A stretch of 64,000 bases of DNA from Sheuella sp. Lineage in GTDB: Bacteria > Pseudomonadota > Gammaproteobacteria > Burkholderiales > Burkholderiaceae_B. The notes below the pieces were generated by a model. The model was not told where the DNA came from and did not search any database. It was given only the letters and a program-made list of their open reading frames with translations. A program made the position numbers and the translations under genes. Within the stretch, counting starts at the first letter, position 1. Each line of letters opens with the position of its first letter. Positions 27,900 to 36,331 of this stretch are shown piece by piece. The stretch lies in the NCBI GenBank assembly GCA_030650995.1, contig JAUSCY010000027.1, positions 1 through 64,000 of the forward strand. The letters are read 5' to 3'.

Positions 27900-28172
27900 G
27901 TGTCTGTTACCGTAAAAAAATCAGTGTTCAAAATCAAAATACGAACGAAACGAATGTGGGTCCGCATCACGCAGTCCACAACGGAAATAGTTCTAGTTAG
28001 GTACGTAATTAAACGTTAGTGCTTTGTCCCCGCGTCAAAATTTATCTTCGACGTAGTTAATTTAATTTTTATATACCGCTGGTCGATTTTCCACGCTTTC
28101 AGAGAAATAGGCAACTTTGGTTGTTTGGCTGTTCCGTTCGAACATTTACCTTGCTTATTCCTGATTTGCGCC
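27900..28172. other. AT-leaning intergenic region, no gene seen
   Basis: 273 bases between the orphan ATPase and the epimerase. They contain runs such as TTAATTTAATTTTTATATA (28057-28075) and no supported ORF, RNA gene or convincing direct or inverted repeat. It probably holds the epimerase promoter and may be a scar of insertion. Confidence 0.5.
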
Positions 28173-29345
28173 CTAACGAATGATTCGCTTCATGTAATCT
28201 GCAAACAAAGGAACTGTAAAAGCTGTATCTCCATGAGATGGGCTGTATATCATTCCTTTTCTAATCAACGACTGTCTCAGCGGTCCAACCTGATTGACCT
28301 CTTTTTTCATGGCAGCAGCGATATCACCCGACCTGGGCGCTGGAGAATTAATTTCAGCCATCGCTCTGAGATAATTTTTTTCCATTGGCGTGCATCGATC
28401 AAATCGCACCCGAAAAAAACTCGTGTCCAGCTGAAGGATTGCAAGCGAAGTAGCGACTTTGGCATCCTCATGGGTAATCGTGCTGACTGTAGCAACACTC
28501 CAGCACATACTCCCCCACTCCTGAAGAAAATAGGGGTACCCCTGCGTTTGTTTCAAAATTTCTTCAATCGCTTCTTTTGCAAAATACACTTGATGTACCT
28601 CAACCGGGCGCTGCAAAGCGTCAGTTGCCGCCTCATTTGAGAGTGCGCCAATCATAGGAAAATCAAATAATCTTTCGGCATAAGACTTTGCGCGCCCAAC
28701 GTTTCCAACAAGCTGGGGTAGTCCCGCACCGACTAAGGTAATGGGCAAACGTTTCTGAGCGCAAGCGTGAAGCGCAGAGATGAGCGCTGCCAACTCTCTT
28801 TCAGGTACATATTGAAGTTCATCAATAAAAAGTACGACTGCAGTTTTTTTTTCTCGAGCAGCTTCACCCAGGCACTGCAAAAACTCAGTTAAATCGTAAT
28901 CAAGGTCGCCAGTGTCTGCTGCACCGACTTCACTTCCAAGATCAAAACCAAACTCCATCCCTTCATACTTAACTTTGGCAGCACCAATAAAGCTACCCAG
29001 CACTTTCACCGCCCGCGCGACTAAATCCCTAGTACCCGCAATACGATCCAATTTAAACAACGCCGCGCGCAAACATGGAACGAGCATCGCTGGCAAATTT
29101 CGATTTTCAGGCGATTCAAACTGCACACAAACCAAACCTTCGGCTTCTGCGTCATTTTTAAGTCTATTGAGCAAGACTGTTTTGCCAACACCGCGCAACC
29201 CGACCATCAATACACTTTTCGCCGATAGCCCAGCCCGGATGCGATGCAGCGCAACCGAAACATCTTCAATGATTTTTTCGCGACCAGCCAGCTCAGGCGG
29301 CTCAGTCCCCGCTCCCGGGGAAAAAGGATTATGCCTTGGATTCAT
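28173..29345 (-). CDS. Orphan AAA-type ATP-binding protein with ORC/STAND-like layout
   Basis: A 390-residue soluble P-loop ATPase. Walker A is GLRGVGKT at residues 49-56, and Walker B is VLFIDELQ with D175-E176. A sensor-like LVGAGLPQL follows about 30 residues later, then a lid region and a C-terminal helical/winged-helix-like part (AAMKKEVNQVGPLRQSLIRKGMI). This layout is shared by archaeal-type ORC/Cdc6-like and AAA_16 proteins, common on mobile DNA. No partner, nuclease or toxin gene is adjacent. The flanks are AT-rich, unlike the neighbouring genes, which hints at acquisition. The function is unknown. Confidence 0.85.
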   Translation of the reverse strand: MNPRHNPFSPGAGTEPPELAGREKIIEDVSVALHRIRAGLSAKSVLMVGLRGVGKTVLLNRLKNDAEAEGLVCVQFESPENRNLPAMLVPCLRAALFKLDRIAGTRDLVARAVKVLGSFIGAAKVKYEGMEFGFDLGSEVGAADTGDLDYDLTEFLQCLGEAAREKKTAVVLFIDELQYVPERELAALISALHACAQKRLPITLVGAGLPQLVGNVGRAKSYAERLFDFPMIGALSNEAATDALQRPVEVHQVYFAKEAIEEILKQTQGYPYFLQEWGSMCWSVATVSTITHEDAKVATSLAILQLDTSFFRVRFDRCTPMEKNYLRAMAEINSPAPRSGDIAAAMKKEVNQVGPLRQSLIRKGMIYSPSHGDTAFTVPLFADYMKRIIR

Positions 29346-29436
29346 ATATATAAGAATATTATTAAAGTTTATTGATTTTTTATAATATCAGATAACTTCG
29401 ATAATTTAATAATATACTTAGTTATATTTAGCCTTA

Positions 29437-29468
29437 TTGGCCATATTTTTTCTTAAAAAAATGACCAA
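29437..29468. terminator. Imperfect hairpin downstream of NDUFA9-like gene
   Basis: The 15-base arm at 29437-29451 (TTGGCCATATTTTTT) nearly matches the reverse complement of the 14-base arm at 29455-29468, with one mismatch and one unpaired A. The A/T runs and the position just after a minus-strand gene suggest a weak terminator. It also borders the AT-rich ATPase flank. Confidence 0.4.
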
Positions 29469-29477
29469 ATCGACCAA

Positions 29478-30413
29478 TCAACCGACTTTTGTTGGCATCA
29501 GATAGACGGGCGCCACGGACTCTAATGGAGTCGGGACGATACCCAGATCAGGACTCATGGGAGACTGGCTGACGTTATCTACCGTCAGCGAATCCAGATT
29601 GTCACGTGACATCAGAGGCACGCCAGGCAGACATTCAAATATGAAAGCCTGCACCCGGCCAAGTGACATTGGCAGGTCGATCACCGGGCGGGGGTGACCA
29701 CTCCAGAGCGCAGCGAGCTCGACGAGTTCACCCAGCGTATAGATACGCGGGCCAGCGAGATCATACGTTTGATCTGCAGCGCGAGGATTACCAAGCACAC
29801 GCATTACAACACTCGCCACATCACCCACATAGACTGGCTGCATACGGGCTTTGGCGCCTGCCATAGGCAGTACGGGAAAGATTCGCGCCAGACGCGCAAA
29901 CATATTCATGAACTGATCGTCCGGACCAAAAATCACCGAGGGTCTGAGAAACGTGAAAACACCTGCGCTGGCACCAGACTGTGCAGCAAAAACATCGCGA
30001 ATCACCTGCTCGCCAGCAGCTTTTGAGCGCAGGTAGCCACTTGGAGCACTCGCACTCGCCCCCAGCGCACTGATATGAATGAGTTGCTTGACATGATGCC
30101 TGCAACAAGACTCGGCAATCTGTTTAGGTAATTGCACATGCGCACGATCAAAATCAGGACCATAGGGTTGCCCCGTGCGGCTATGCAAAATTCCCACAAG
30201 ATTGATCACTACATCACAACCTGCGATCAGACCATCCAGCGCCTTTTCATCATGCACATCGGCCTGCATGACGGTCACGGTGGGATGGACCTGCAGTTCG
30301 CGGGCATGTGCAAGGCGGCGTGTCGGAACATGCACGACGTGTCCAGCAGCCACGAGTCGACCTACGATGCACCGACCTACAAAACCCGTACCGCCTATCA
30401 CCAGAACACGCAT
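29478..30413 (-). CDS. NAD(P)-dependent reductase, complex I NDUFA9-like
   Basis: A 311-residue atypical short-chain dehydrogenase. The Rossmann start is MRVLVIGGTGFVGRCIVGRL, followed by VVINLVGIL and HISALGA in the nucleotide fold. The segment SGYLRSKAAGEQVI holds the Tyr-Lys-type pair, and the FLRPSVIFGPDDQF motif is diagnostic of NDUFA9-like proteins. The mitochondrial relative is a complex I accessory subunit that binds NADPH; bacterial members are of unknown role and have been linked to quinone synthesis or assembly. It is 33 bases after the threonine dehydratase on the same strand. Confidence 0.9.
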   Translation of the reverse strand: MRVLVIGGTGFVGRCIVGRLVAAGHVVHVPTRRLAHARELQVHPTVTVMQADVHDEKALDGLIAGCDVVINLVGILHSRTGQPYGPDFDRAHVQLPKQIAESCCRHHVKQLIHISALGASASAPSGYLRSKAAGEQVIRDVFAAQSGASAGVFTFLRPSVIFGPDDQFMNMFARLARIFPVLPMAGAKARMQPVYVGDVASVVMRVLGNPRAADQTYDLAGPRIYTLGELVELAALWSGHPRPVIDLPMSLGRVQAFIFECLPGVPLMSRDNLDSLTVDNVSQSPMSPDLGIVPTPLESVAPVYLMPTKVG

Positions 30414-30445
30414 GCAAACCCCAAATAAGAACTAACTACTCCAGA

Positions 30446-31417
30446 CTACGGCTGCGATAAAAAGCCAGCATATTCTTTCAAGTCTACATTACCACCACTT
30501 AAAATCACGCCTACTCTGGCATCCTTAGGAATTGACAATGCGCCCTGGAGTATTGCGGCGGCGCCCAAACAGCCTGTCGGTTCGACAACGATTTTCATAC
30601 GCTCGGCAAAAAACTTCATCGTCTTGACAAGCTGAGGATCCGTGACGGTGACGATATCGGTGACATCGCGCTTGATGACGCCGAAAGTCAATTGCCCCAG
30701 GTACAAGGTCAAGGCGCCATCAGCAATTGAGCGAGGCGGCTCGATACGAACAACTTCACCTTTACGCAGGGATTGCTGACCATCGTTACCCGCCTCTGGC
30801 TCGACACCGTAGACCTTGCAATGCGGACTGAGTGCCTTGGCGGCCAATGCACTGCCCGCCAGCAAACCACCACCACCCAGACAAACCATCAGGTAATCCA
30901 GCTCGCCAACATCCTCAATCAGCTCTTTGGCAGCCGTACCCTGACCAGCGATCACGTGCAGATGATCATAGGGAGGGATGAGTACCATACCAGTCTGCTC
31001 TTGCATCTGACGGGCGATATCATCGCGGTTTTGTGTATAACGATCGTACGTCACGACAGTCGCGCCGTATTCCTCTGTCGCAGCTTTCTTGGCGGCAGGT
31101 GCGTCCTCGGGCATGATGATAATGGTCGCAACATTCAACAACTTACCTGACAAAGCGATCGCCTGAGCGTGGTTGCCGGAAGAAAAGGTAATCACACCGG
31201 CGCGTTTTTGTTCAGGCGTCAGATTCGCAATCGCGTTATAGCCACCGCGAAATTTAAATGCCCCCATCCGCTGCAGGTTTTCGCATTTGAAAAACAGCTG
31301 CGCACCACTCAGGCGATCGGCAGTGCGTGAGGTCATTACGGGCGTGCGGTGCGCAACACCTTTGAGGGTGGCAGAGGCATGCACAACATCATCATAAGTA
31401 GGCAAAACGAGCGACAT
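30446..31417 (-). CDS. Threonine ammonia-lyase/serine racemase-type PLP enzyme
   Basis: A 323-residue fold-type II PLP enzyme. The cofactor lysine lies in AFKFRGGYNAI near residue 60; the phosphate-binding glycine loop is CLGGGGLLAG near residue 185; FSSGNHAQAIALS and GVEPEAGNDG also match. It probably deaminates L-threonine or L-serine to 2-oxo acids, or racemises serine. No ACT domain is present, so this is the catabolic or serine-racemase-like size. Start ATG 31417 is favoured over 31423 and 31435 because AAGG lies six bases before it. It is divergent from ruvB with a 75-base gap. Confidence 0.9.
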   Translation of the reverse strand: MSLVLPTYDDVVHASATLKGVAHRTPVMTSRTADRLSGAQLFFKCENLQRMGAFKFRGGYNAIANLTPEQKRAGVITFSSGNHAQAIALSGKLLNVATIIIMPEDAPAAKKAATEEYGATVVTYDRYTQNRDDIARQMQEQTGMVLIPPYDHLHVIAGQGTAAKELIEDVGELDYLMVCLGGGGLLAGSALAAKALSPHCKVYGVEPEAGNDGQQSLRKGEVVRIEPPRSIADGALTLYLGQLTFGVIKRDVTDIVTVTDPQLVKTMKFFAERMKIVVEPTGCLGAAAILQGALSIPKDARVGVILSGGNVDLKEYAGFLSQP

Positions 31418-31492
31418 GGTCATCCTTGAATTCAAACCTGATTAGCATTACGAATAGTGTACGATTGTCGCATCACTCATTCCAGACATTTC

Positions 31493-32557
31493 ATGGCCAT
31501 TCAGTCAGATTCCCTCTCCTCGCGTCCCGATACTCGTATTGTCTCGCCTCAAGCCACAACGCCCAACGAAGAAAACATCGAACGGGCATTGCGGCCCAAA
31601 GCATTACAGGAATATGTCGGTCAGCAAAGAGTACGCGACCAGCTCGAGATTTTCATCGCCGCTGCGCGTAATCGCCAGGAGTCTCTGGATCATGTATTGC
31701 TGTTTGGTCCGCCCGGTCTGGGTAAAACCACGCTGGCACATATCATTGCCTATGAAATGGGCGTCAATCTTCGTCAGACTTCAGGTCCGGTGCTTGAACG
31801 GCCTGGTGACCTGGCTGCACTCCTGACTAATCTTGAGCGTAATGATGTGCTGTTTATTGACGAAATTCATCGGCTTTCACCTGTGGTTGAGGAGATCCTC
31901 TATCCCGCTCTGGAAGACTTCCAGATTGACATTCTGATTGGCGAAGGACCTGCTGCACGCAGCGTCAAACTCGACCTGCAGCCTTTCACTCTGGTCGGTG
32001 CCACCACGCGTGCAGGCATGCTCACCAACCCTTTGCGTGACCGGTTTGGCATTGTGTCACGGCTCGAGTTTTACAACGCTGAGGAGCTGACCCGGATCGC
32101 TACACGCAGCGCGGGATTGCTTCAGGTACCCATTACCCCTGACGGCGCCTCTGAGGTCGCACGACGGGCCCGTGGCACACCGCGGATCGCTAACCGGCTA
32201 TTGCGCAGGGTGCGTGACTATGCCCAGGTCAAGGCAGGCGGGATCATTAATGCAGAGGTCGCGAACGCTGCGCTCGCAATGCTCGAGGTTGATCCGCAAG
32301 GTCTTGACCTGATGGATCGCAAATTGCTCGAAGCAATTATCCACAAATTCGATGGAGGTCCTGTCGGAGTGGACAGTCTGGCCGCGGCCATTGGCGAAGA
32401 ACGGGACACGATTGAAGACGTGATCGAACCCTATCTGATTCAGCACGGTTACCTGCAAAGGACACCGCGGGGCCGGATGGCTACCCAGACGACCTGGCGC
32501 CATCTGGGATTGACACCCCCGAAAGCCATTTCTGATGATGGCCCTTTATTCAGCTAA
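31493..32557 (+). CDS. ruvB: Holliday junction branch migration ATPase RuvB
   Basis: A 354-residue AAA+ motor that drives branch migration with RuvA. Motifs: Walker [14 protein letters not shown], Walker [10 protein letters not shown], sensor [19 protein letters not shown] (including the arginine-finger region), and a C-terminal winged helix ending [16 protein letters not shown]. Start is ATG 31493, where homology opens after MAIQSD. Unlike most genomes it does not follow ruvA; five opposite-strand genes intervene. Its last 12 bases overlap the convergent recQ. Confidence 0.97.
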   Translation: MAIQSDSLSSRPDTRIVSPQATTPNEENIERALRPKALQEYVGQQRVRDQLEIFIAAARNRQESLDHVLLFGPPGLGKTTLAHIIAYEMGVNLRQTSGPVLERPGDLAALLTNLERNDVLFIDEIHRLSPVVEEILYPALEDFQIDILIGEGPAARSVKLDLQPFTLVGATTRAGMLTNPLRDRFGIVSRLEFYNAEELTRIATRSAGLLQVPITPDGASEVARRARGTPRIANRLLRRVRDYAQVKAGGIINAEVANAALAMLEVDPQGLDLMDRKLLEAIIHKFDGGPVGVDSLAAAIGEERDTIEDVIEPYLIQHGYLQRTPRGRMATQTTWRHLGLTPPKAISDDGPLFS

Positions 32558-34411
32558 TTCAGCGATACATTCCAATATGGACTCGCCGTAGGATTCGAGT
32601 TTTTTAACCCCTACACCATTCACAAAACCCAGATCCTCAAGGGTTTGCGGACATGCCAGGGCGATTTCGCGCAATGTCGCATCATGGAAAATGACATAAG
32701 CCGGTACGCCATGGCTGCGCGCAATCCCTGCGCGCCAGCTACGTAACGCCTCAAAGACCGTCTGCGCAGCTCTGGGCAAATCTGGCTGCAGGCTTTTGAC
32801 GCGTGGCGAGCTTACTTTCGCCGGTTTGTCAGCCTCACGCCGAAGCATCAGGGTGCGGGCACCTTTAAGTACCGCACGACTCTCATCGGTCAGGGCCAGC
32901 GTGCCGTAACCTTCCTGATCGACCATGAGCAGACCTTGCGCCAGCAACTGCCGCAACACACTGCGCCAGGCCTGCTCGGACAAGTCTTTGCCAATGCCGT
33001 ATACCGTGAGTGAACCATGACTGTGCTCCAGCACACGCGGCGTTTCTTTGCCCCGCAAAATATCGATCAAATGTCCTGCGCCATAACGCTGTCCTCGCTC
33101 TTTCCACAGCCGATAGATCGCCGACAGCATTTTTTGTGCGGCGACTGTACCGTCCCAGGACTCGGGAGGATTCAGACAATTGTCACAATTACCGCAGGCG
33201 GAGATTGACTGACCAAAGTACTGCAGCAAACGCTGTCGCCGGCAAGACACGGTCTCACACAGCCCCAACATGGCGTCAAGTGCAGCCCCGAGCCGGCGTC
33301 GGAAGGCATCATCACCCGCCGACTCATCAATCATGCGGCGTTGCTGCACCACGTCTTGCAAACCATAGGCAAGCCAGGCCGTTGCAGGTAACCCATCGCG
33401 ACCGGCACGTCCCGTCTCCTGATAGTAGCCTTCGACCGATTTAGGTAAATCGATATGCGCCACAAACCGCACATCCGGTTTATCAATCCCCATACCAAAG
33501 GCAATGGTTGCAACCATCACAACCCCGTCTTCACGCAAGAATCTTGATTGGTTCCGTGCACGTACGGCAGCGCCAAGCCCCGCGTGATAAGGCATCGCAT
33601 CAATGCCCTGCGCGCATAAAAATTCAGCCGTATCCTCGACCTTGTTGCGCGAAAGACAGTACACAATTCCGGCGTCCCCCGCATGCTCCTGACGCAGCAG
33701 CTGCAACAGCTGGCGCCTGACATCCTGTTTTTCAACAATATGATAACGGATATTGGGGCGATCAAAACTCGCCACATAATGACGCGCATCGTTCAAGGCC
33801 AATCGTTCGGCAATCTCTACACGCGTTACATCGGTCGCCGTGGCTGTCAGTGCAATACGCGGCACAGCGGGCCACTGCTCATGCAACATCGACAGTCCGA
33901 GATATTCGGGCCTGAAATCATGTCCCCACTGCGAGACGCAATGCGCCTCGTCAATCGCAAACAGTGCAATCCTGCCGCGCGCGAGCAACTGCTGACAGCG
34001 CTCGGTCAGCAACCTCTCGGGTGCGACATAGAGAAGATCGAGTTCACCCGCAACAAATGCCCGCTCAACCTCACGCGTATCCTGCCAGTCCTGGGTTGAA
34101 TTCAGGAACGCAGCACGCACGCCCAGTTCGGTCAGCGCATCAACCTGATCCTGCATCAGTGCAATCAGAGGCGAAATCACAACACCCGTACCGGGACGAA
34201 CCAACGAGGGCACTTGATAACAAAGGGATTTACCACCACCCGTTGGCATCAATACCAGCGCATCACCGCCCTGAATAACATGATCAACAATCGCCTGCTG
34301 ATCGCCACGGAACGATTCATAGCCGAACACGCGCGCGAGCACCTCAGCGGCGCGTGGATCGGAAAGATGGGGGTCTGCAGTGCCCAGGTCAGTAAAACCG
34401 TGGTCAGACAT
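32546..34411 (-). CDS. recQ: ATP-dependent DNA helicase RecQ
   Basis: A 621-residue RecQ. The helicase core has [14 protein letters not shown] (Walker A), [19 protein letters not shown] (DEAH plus the RecQ aromatic loop) and [12 protein letters not shown] (motif VI). The zinc-binding domain has cysteines in [12 protein letters not shown]. An RQC winged helix and a C-terminal HRDC domain ([18 protein letters not shown], then [19 protein letters not shown]) complete it. It unwinds DNA in repair and suppresses illegitimate recombination. It sits back-to-back with ruvB, so two recombination helicases are convergent with overlapping 3-prime ends. Confidence 0.97.
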   Translation of the reverse strand: MSDHGFTDLGTADPHLSDPRAAEVLARVFGYESFRGDQQAIVDHVIQGGDALVLMPTGGGKSLCYQVPSLVRPGTGVVISPLIALMQDQVDALTELGVRAAFLNSTQDWQDTREVERAFVAGELDLLYVAPERLLTERCQQLLARGRIALFAIDEAHCVSQWGHDFRPEYLGLSMLHEQWPAVPRIALTATATDVTRVEIAERLALNDARHYVASFDRPNIRYHIVEKQDVRRQLLQLLRQEHAGDAGIVYCLSRNKVEDTAEFLCAQGIDAMPYHAGLGAAVRARNQSRFLREDGVVMVATIAFGMGIDKPDVRFVAHIDLPKSVEGYYQETGRAGRDGLPATAWLAYGLQDVVQQRRMIDESAGDDAFRRRLGAALDAMLGLCETVSCRRQRLLQYFGQSISACGNCDNCLNPPESWDGTVAAQKMLSAIYRLWKERGQRYGAGHLIDILRGKETPRVLEHSHGSLTVYGIGKDLSEQAWRSVLRQLLAQGLLMVDQEGYGTLALTDESRAVLKGARTLMLRREADKPAKVSSPRVKSLQPDLPRAAQTVFEALRSWRAGIARSHGVPAYVIFHDATLREIALACPQTLEDLGFVNGVGVKKLESYGESILECIAELAE

Positions 34412-34465
34412 GGGGAGATGAATTCAACAACATGGCGTGATTGTAAAGGGATAACCCACGCAAAA

Positions 34466-35518
34466 TCAGTCACGCCACCATTGCGCGCCTAATATTTCAA
34501 ACGGCACGGAAAGTTGCATTTTCATTGAATAATTACCCGTCGACAGCTCCCGGTCGCCACCGATCTGCATTCTGGTTTGTTCAGCAATGAACCAGCTGTG
34601 CTTGAACCCCAGCTTTTGTTCAAGCGTTCCTGCCCCTGAACTCAAGGTCTCATACGTTGACTCGAATTCCTGCTGGTCCAGTTTCACGCGCAGGCCCAGA
34701 CCCGAGCGTTGGGATTGCGCAAATACATCCTGAGTCTGCGTTGTAGATAAATACAATGCACCCCAGTCTCCCATTGCAATGATTCCACCCAGGCCTTTTT
34801 CACTCGTATCAAGGGCACTTTGCAGATGGCTTTCAAGCGTGATGTCAGAAGTCAGTCCATATCTCAAGGTACTTGCGGCAATTGGAGAGCCAATCGACAA
34901 GCCACCCGCCCCGGTCGTGGCAAGATCCTCATGACTGATCCGACCAATCGAGGCGGACACACCAAAGGATCCAGGCAGCAGCGTACCGCGGCTGGTCACC
35001 CCTGGAAGTCGTGTGACCTGTACGCCCCCCAGGCGCGAAGAGCTCCCCCAAAAACCACCACTTTCGCCGACTTGACCGATCGATACTGTCGAGCCGTTAT
35101 CCTGAATATAGGTAAAACGACCCGTATCAGGCATCCAGCCCTGGGTGGGATGCACCTGACCAAGACGATAACGTGAACGACCATTTCTGGAAGAAGCAAA
35201 AGACTGTGTTTGGGGTGTCCAATCCACCCCTGGCTGCCATTGCAACTGATAGGCGGTCTGCGGCTCGGCAGGTACGGCTGCGAAAGGATCTTCATCAAGA
35301 GGCTCGCGCGCCAGTTCCTGAGGCAGTGCAATCTGCAGCTCAGACTCAACGGCAAAGGACTGCGCGGGAAGCAATACCGATAAACCGGGACGCTCAGGCG
35401 TGATGTCAGGCAGGCTGCGGCTCACGGCATCGGCGAGAGCGGGGCTGCTGAAGACACAACAGATAAATGTCAATAAAACAATCGACATCCGGGATAGATA
35501 CATACTGACAACTTTCAT
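34466..35518 (-). CDS. Secreted usher-like outer-membrane beta-barrel protein (orphan)
   Basis: A 350-residue protein with a signal peptide over about residues 1-29 (SIVLLTFICCVFSSPALA). The mature part is rich in Gly, Ser, Gln and alternating hydrophobic residues and ends in aromatic QWWRD. Patches resemble part of fimbrial ushers: GQVGESGGFWGSSSRLGGVQ, and LRYGLTSDITLESHLQSA, which is close to the RYGLTxxLTLEGH repeat of usher barrels. The full usher is about 800 residues, so this is either a distinct small family or a reduced usher. No pilin or chaperone genes are near. The assignment is by resemblance and is modest. Confidence 0.6.
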   Translation of the reverse strand: MKVVSMYLSRMSIVLLTFICCVFSSPALADAVSRSLPDITPERPGLSVLLPAQSFAVESELQIALPQELAREPLDEDPFAAVPAEPQTAYQLQWQPGVDWTPQTQSFASSRNGRSRYRLGQVHPTQGWMPDTGRFTYIQDNGSTVSIGQVGESGGFWGSSSRLGGVQVTRLPGVTSRGTLLPGSFGVSASIGRISHEDLATTGAGGLSIGSPIAASTLRYGLTSDITLESHLQSALDTSEKGLGGIIAMGDWGALYLSTTQTQDVFAQSQRSGLGLRVKLDQQEFESTYETLSSGAGTLEQKLGFKHSWFIAEQTRMQIGGDRELSTGNYSMKMQLSVPFEILGAQWWRD

Positions 35519-35632
35519 GATGGCTGGATTTTAGTGCTTTGTTATCTTGTGCATGAAGTATCCCCGATCGTTCTATTTCAATTGGTTTCAAATGGCTTGC
35601 CCATTCTGACAGTCCGATGCACACTCTGAGCT

Positions 35633-36331
35633 ATGGATACACGTACAAAACTTCTGATCGTCGATGACGACCCTGCGCTCAGACAACTCCTTGCTGACTA
35701 TTTGAACAAGCATGGCTATGACACCCTGCTCGCGCCGGATGCGCGCGATCTGTCGGCACGCATCACACGCTTCGAACCCGCACTGATTGTGCTCGACCGC
35801 ATGATGCCAGGCGGAGATGGGGCCGATGCCTGTCGTGCGCTACGCGCAATGGGCGAGGACATTCCAGTTATTTTGCTCACCGCACGCGACGAGGCGGTTG
35901 ATCGGATCATCGGACTAGAAGCAGGTGCGGACGATTATCTGGGCAAGCCATTCGATCCGAGAGAGTTACTCGCCAGAATTCAGGCAGTATTACGTCGCAA
36001 GCATGGCGCGTCTGCACTCACCAAAGACGGGCCCGTGCATTTCGGCGCGTTTGTGTTTGATCCCGTCATGCGCCAACTCACCAAACAAGACGAAGTCGTC
36101 AAACTGACGGGCGGAGAAATCAATTTACTCGAAGCCTTGATCCGCAACCCAGGCAAACCTTTATCGCGTGAAAAGCTTCTCACACTCGCGCGTGATGACG
36201 AGGCGGGCGAGCGTAATGATCGTGCCATCGACATCGCTATTTTAAGATTGCGCCGGGCACTCGAAGACGATCCCAAACAACCACGCTGGATCCAAACGGT
36301 GTGGGGGACGGGTTACAGGTTTTCGCCTTGA
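35633..36331 (+). CDS. OmpR-type response regulator
   Basis: A 232-residue two-domain regulator. The receiver has acidic residues D11-D13, the phosphoacceptor D55 (LIVLDRMMPG) and the switch lysine K105 (LGKPFDP). The C-terminal OmpR/PhoB winged helix covers about residues 130-230 (LTGGEINLLEALIRNPGKPLSRE, then RNDRAIDIAILRLRR). The kinase gene starts within its last codons, so the pair is translationally coupled. The targets are unknown. The divergent usher-like outer-membrane gene, 114 bases away, is one candidate, in line with OmpR-like control of porins. Confidence 0.94.
   Translation: MDTRTKLLIVDDDPALRQLLADYLNKHGYDTLLAPDARDLSARITRFEPALIVLDRMMPGGDGADACRALRAMGEDIPVILLTARDEAVDRIIGLEAGADDYLGKPFDPRELLARIQAVLRRKHGASALTKDGPVHFGAFVFDPVMRQLTKQDEVVKLTGGEINLLEALIRNPGKPLSREKLLTLARDDEAGERNDRAIDIAILRLRRALEDDPKQPRWIQTVWGTGYRFSP

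Noticed and set aside
28125-28640. Plus-strand open frame over the ATPase 3-prime end
   Set aside because: Runs antisense through conserved ATPase sequence; the product is Cys/His/Ser-rich and looks like a shadow.
29346-29436. Small RNA or toxin-antitoxin gene in the AT-rich stretch upstream of the ATPase
   Set aside because: The sequence is almost pure A/T with no ORF and no stable hairpin; better read as promoter or insertion scar.
27900-29477. Direct repeats (att sites) flanking the orphan ATPase
   Set aside because: Both flanks are AT-rich with similar TTAATTT words, but no matching direct repeat of useful length and no integrase was found.
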